From the NCBI RefSeq assembly GCF_005049285.1, contig NZ_SOSC01000002.1, positions 455,159 to 519,158 on the forward strand: a stretch of DNA of 64,000 nucleotides. The letters run 5' to 3'. Shown one piece after another: positions 61,148 to 64,000 of this stretch. This DNA comes from Halorientalis salina. Lineage in GTDB: Archaea; Halobacteriota; Halobacteria; Halobacteriales; Haloarculaceae. The position numbers and the translations under genes were made by a program. Under the pieces are notes generated by a model. That model was not told the DNA's origin and searched no databases. It worked only from the letters and a program-made list of their open reading frames with translations. Numbering within the stretch: the first letter of the stretch is position 1; each line of letters opens with the position of its first letter.

Positions 61148-63856
61148 ATGGATTTGCACGCCAGGGACGTAACGCAGGACGTCCAGGAACTGGGGTCGCT
61201 GCTGGGTGAGATACTGGCGGCACAGGAGTCGACCGACGCCTTAGAGACAGTCGAGCGGTTGCGTACGTCGGCCATCGCCTACCGGCGCGGGGACGCCGAC
61301 TCGCGGGAGTCGGTCCACCGGGAACTCGATCGGCTCGAATCGGACCGGCAGGACGTGGTGGCGCGCGCGTTCACCACCTATTTCGAGTTGATCAACCTCG
61401 CTGAGGAGCGCCACCGGGTACGGGAGATCCGCGAGGGGAGCCAGCGCGGGATGCTCTCGGACAGCCTCGAAGCGACGGTCAGTCGGCTGGCCGACGAGGA
61501 CGTCGACCCCGAAACCGTCGAGCGCGTCTTGGAGGACGTACTCATCCAGCCCACCTTTACCGCCCACCCGACGGAGGCCCGTCGGAAGACCGTCAAGGCG
61601 AAACTGCGGTCGGTGGCCGACGACCTCGAAACCCTGGACGAGGTCCGGCTGACCGACCGCGAACAGGGAGCGATCGAGCGGGACCTGCACGCGGAAGTCA
61701 CGAGCCTCTGGCAGACCCCGCAAGTTCGGAAGCGTCGCCCGGAAGTGACCGACGAAGCGCTGAACGTCCAGTGGTACATGGAGAACGTCCTCTTCGACGT
61801 CATCAGCGAGGTGTACGACGAACTCGAAGCACAACTCGACGAGCGGTTCGAGGCCGACATCGACGTGCCGAAACTCTACGAGTTCCGGTCGTGGGCCGGC
61901 AGCGATCGGGACGGCAACCCCTACGTCACGCCCGAGATCACCGAGGAGACGCTGGACCGACAGCGCGAGACGATTCTCCCGATGTACCGCGACGAACTCA
62001 AAGCCCTGTCTGGCGTCCTCAGCCAGGACGAGAGCCAGATCGACCCGGGATCGACCTTCCAGGAACGGCTCGAAGCCGACCGGGACCGGCTTCCCGGCGT
62101 CGCCAGCGAGACCGAGGAGCGCTACCCCGGGGAACCCTACCGCCAGAAGCTCAAACTGATGCGCGAACGGGTCCTCCGGGTGGGAGACGTTCGCCAGGGC
62201 GGGTACCGGGACGCCGAGGAACTGGCGACGGACCTGCGGGTCATCGCCGACAGTCTCCGGGCTAACGACGCCGCCGACATCGCCGCGGCCCACGTCGACC
62301 CGCTCGTCCGCAAGGTCGAGGCCTTCGGCTTCACGATGGCCAGCCTCGACGTGCGGGACCACCAGGAGAAACACACGACGGCCGTCGCCGAGGCGCTGGC
62401 CCGAGAGGGGATCGATTACGCGTCGATGGACGAAGCCGAACGCACCGAGGTCCTGACCGACGCCGTCCTGCAGGAACCCACCGTGGTCGATATCGAAGAC
62501 AGAGCCGACCTGGGCGACACCGCGTCGCGAGTCCTGCGCCGGTTCGAGGAACTCGCGGATTGGCAAACGGAGTTCGGCGTCGACGCCATCGACACGTACT
62601 GCATCAGCATGGCCGAGGAGCCCAGCCACGTCATGGAAGTCCTCTTCCTGGCTGACCAGGCCGGGATCGTCGACCTCCCGGGCTACTGCGGGCTGGACAT
62701 CGTCCCGCTGCTCGAAACCGAGTACGCCCTCTCGGGCGCGCGGCGCATCATGGGCACGCTGTTCGAGAACGAGGCCTACGCCCAGGCGCTGGACGCCCGG
62801 GGGAACCTCCAGGAGATCATGCTCGGGTACTCCGATTCGAACAAGGAGAACGGCTACCTGGCGGCGAACTGGAGCCTCCACCGCAACCAGAAGCGCCTCG
62901 CCGAGATCACCGACGACTACGACGTGGAGATGCGGCTGTTCCACGGCCGCGGCGGCTCCATCTCCCGCGGGGGCGGCCCGATGAACGACGCCATGCTCGC
63001 CCTGCCGCCGGAGACGGTGTCGGGTCAGATCAAGTTCACCGAACAGGGCGAGGCCATCGCCGAGAAGTACGCCAACGACGACATCGCCGAACGCAACTTA
63101 GAGCAGATGGCCGACGCCCAGATCCGGGCCAGGTACGGGGCACTGGGAGAGTCAACCGAGGCGGTCCCCGACGAGTGGACGGCCGCCATGGAGACCGCGA
63201 GCGACGCCGCCCGCGAGGCGTACCAGGCCCTCCTCGAAACCGACGGGTTCGTCCGGTACTTCGAGCAGACGACCCCCATTACCGTCATCGAGGACCTCAA
63301 TCTGGGGTCGCGTCCGGCCTCCCGATCCGGGGAGCGGTCCGTCGAGGACCTCCGGGCCATCCCGTGGGTGTTCTCCTGGACGCAGGCCCGCTGTATCATC
63401 ACCGGCTGGTACTCCCTGGCGTCGGGGCTCGACGCGTATCTAGACGACGGCGGCGACATGGAAACGCTCCGGGAGATGTACCGCGAGTGGCCGTTTTTCC
63501 GGTCGATGATCGACAACGCCTCCCAGGCGCTGGCCCGCACGGACTTGGAGATCGCCGCGGAGTACGCCGACCTCGCCGAAGACGACCTCCGGGAGCGCAT
63601 CTTCCAGCTTATCCGCGAGGAGTACGAGGCTGCGGTCGATCTGGTGACCGAGATCACCGACCGCGACAGCCTGCTGACCCGGGAGTGGATGGCCGAGAAC
63701 TTAGAGCGTCGAAACCCCTACGTCGACCCGCTGAACCTCCTGCAGGTGCGACTGCTCGACCGAACCGACCGCTCCGAGGACGAGGAACGAACGCTCCGAC
63801 TGACGGTCCAGGGCATCGCGGCCGGCATGAAAAACACGGGCTATAGTAGACACTAG
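61148..63856 (+). CDS. ppc: Phosphoenolpyruvate carboxylase (C-terminus altered)
   Basis: 902 residues from the ATG at 61148 (MDLHARDVTQDVQELGSLLG), with TGTTTTACG about 28 nt upstream as a possible TATA box; longer in-frame codons upstream lack similarity. Catalytic landmarks: FTAHPTEARR (active-site His), RSWAGSDRDGNP, LGYSDSNKENGYL, RLFHGRGGSISRGGGP and the C-terminal GIAAGMKNTG. It makes oxaloacetate from PEP and bicarbonate, anaplerotic supply for the TCA cycle. The protein runs four residues (YSRH) past the near-invariant NTG end, into the adjoining insertion sequence. Confidence 0.94.
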   Translation: MDLHARDVTQDVQELGSLLGEILAAQESTDALETVERLRTSAIAYRRGDADSRESVHRELDRLESDRQDVVARAFTTYFELINLAEERHRVREIREGSQRGMLSDSLEATVSRLADEDVDPETVERVLEDVLIQPTFTAHPTEARRKTVKAKLRSVADDLETLDEVRLTDREQGAIERDLHAEVTSLWQTPQVRKRRPEVTDEALNVQWYMENVLFDVISEVYDELEAQLDERFEADIDVPKLYEFRSWAGSDRDGNPYVTPEITEETLDRQRETILPMYRDELKALSGVLSQDESQIDPGSTFQERLEADRDRLPGVASETEERYPGEPYRQKLKLMRERVLRVGDVRQGGYRDAEELATDLRVIADSLRANDAADIAAAHVDPLVRKVEAFGFTMASLDVRDHQEKHTTAVAEALAREGIDYASMDEAERTEVLTDAVLQEPTVVDIEDRADLGDTASRVLRRFEELADWQTEFGVDAIDTYCISMAEEPSHVMEVLFLADQAGIVDLPGYCGLDIVPLLETEYALSGARRIMGTLFENEAYAQALDARGNLQEIMLGYSDSNKENGYLAANWSLHRNQKRLAEITDDYDVEMRLFHGRGGSISRGGGPMNDAMLALPPETVSGQIKFTEQGEAIAEKYANDDIAERNLEQMADAQIRARYGALGESTEAVPDEWTAAMETASDAAREAYQALLETDGFVRYFEQTTPITVIEDLNLGSRPASRSGERSVEDLRAIPWVFSWTQARCIITGWYSLASGLDAYLDDGGDMETLREMYREWPFFRSMIDNASQALARTDLEIAAEYADLAEDDLRERIFQLIREEYEAAVDLVTEITDRDSLLTREWMAENLERRNPYVDPLNLLQVRLLDRTDRSEDEERTLRLTVQGIAAGMKNTGYSRH

Positions 63857-64000
63857 AAGTAATTGCTCACTTCTGGAACGGAAAGCTGACCGAGAGCGGT
63901 GTCGATCGCTGTTGTAAGATCGTCGAGCGAGTCAAAGAACCGGTTGCTGAGTGCCGCTTGGAGCTGTCTCCAACACTCCTCGACCGGGTTCAACTCCGGC
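63842..64000 (-). mobile_element. IS630-family insertion sequence, one end (runs off the window)
   Basis: Starts at a TA (63842-63843) immediately after the last conserved ppc codon; IS630/Tc1 elements insert at TA and duplicate it. Contains the 3' end of the transposase gene and, between its stop and the TA, about 10 bp (TAGTAGACAC) that should be the terminal repeat. The other end is outside the window. Confidence 0.7.
63853..64000 (-). CDS. IS630-family transposase, C-terminal part
   Basis: On the minus strand 48 codons precede the TAG at 63855-63853: PELNPVEECWRQLQAALSNR, FFDSLDDLTTAIDTALGQ, then LSVPEVSNYF. PELNPVEECW carries the third catalytic acidic residue (the E of D-D-E) of the DDE_3/IS630 family, and the spacing to the end is typical for haloarchaeal members. 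The catalytic N-terminal part is beyond the window. Codon use is less GC3-rich than neighbouring genes. Its stop codon overlaps the present ppc stop by two bases. Confidence 0.85.
   Translation of the reverse strand, partial: PELNPVEECWRQLQAALSNRFFDSLDDLTTAIDTALGQLSVPEVSNYF

Noticed and set aside
1..64000. CRISPR arrays, rRNA, opsin genes, prophage modules
   Set aside because: No regularly spaced repeats, rRNA signatures, retinal-binding protein or capsid/terminase genes were found.

Overview
The window is chromosomal DNA of a haloarchaeon (class Halobacteria). It is GC-rich, nearly every protein is strongly acidic (D/E-rich), and the markers are archaeal: a SecY/ribosomal-protein run with archaeal-only L19e, L32e and S4e, RNase P protein 1, PsmA/PsmB proteasome genes, a TrmB-type regulator, GfcR, and a bacterio-opsin-activator type regulator. 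Several genes sit 25-30 nt downstream of a TATA-like box with no room for a leader, as is usual for leaderless haloarchaeal transcripts. The genus cannot be fixed from the sequence alone; gene content resembles Haloarcula/Halomicrobium-type genomes.

Layout. 1-5.3 kb: potassium uptake (trkH partial, trkA) divergent from a UspA protein and an APC permease carrying two Usp domains. 5.3-19.6 kb (minus strand): a continuous S10/spc-type operon running from a SPOUT RNA methyltransferase through L3, L4, L23, L2, S19, L22, S3, L29, Rnp1, S17, L14, L24, S4e, L5, S14, S8, L6, L32e, L19e, L18, S5, L30, L15 to SecY, with many 4-bp ATGA overlaps. 19.9-34.8 kb: mixed accessory and haloarchaeal hypothetical genes, including a Tat-exported hydrolase, an Anabaena-sensory-rhodopsin-transducer (ASRT) family protein, tRNA-Gly(GCC), two flavoproteins, a PaaG-like crotonase, a hairpin-rich spacer, a short AT-rich patch with an orphan gene, and a substrate-binding lipoprotein whose two lobes appear in swapped order. 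34.8-45.8 kb: carB with palindromic operator candidates, a PrsW protease, a group of catabolic enzymes (esterase, ring-cleaving dioxygenase, HAD, crotonase, secondary-alcohol-type dehydrogenase), and proteasome psmA-psmB. 46-51 kb: a membrane-anchored TRAM protein, a TrmB regulator and GfcR, near a KDG-aldolase/DapA family enzyme. 51.3-60 kb: a signalling block (CheB, single-domain receiver, PAS/GAF histidine kinase, tiny acidic protein, chemotaxis transducer, Bat-type regulator). 60-64 kb: the frameshifted remnant of a Gfo/Idh/MocA oxidoreductase, a hypothetical gene, ppc (PEP carboxylase), and the 3' end of an IS630-type transposase whose insertion appears to have replaced the ppc stop codon.

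Most interesting items: (i) the circularly permuted family-5 solute-binding protein at 32.2-34.0 kb; (ii) the IS630 insertion at the ppc terminus, adding four residues after the conserved NTG end; (iii) the orphan chemosensory block with a transducer containing three 45-residue HAMP-like repeats; (iv) overlapping palindromes just upstream of the carB TATA box; (v) an ASRT-family gene with no rhodopsin in sight. No CRISPR array, rRNA or replication origin was seen.
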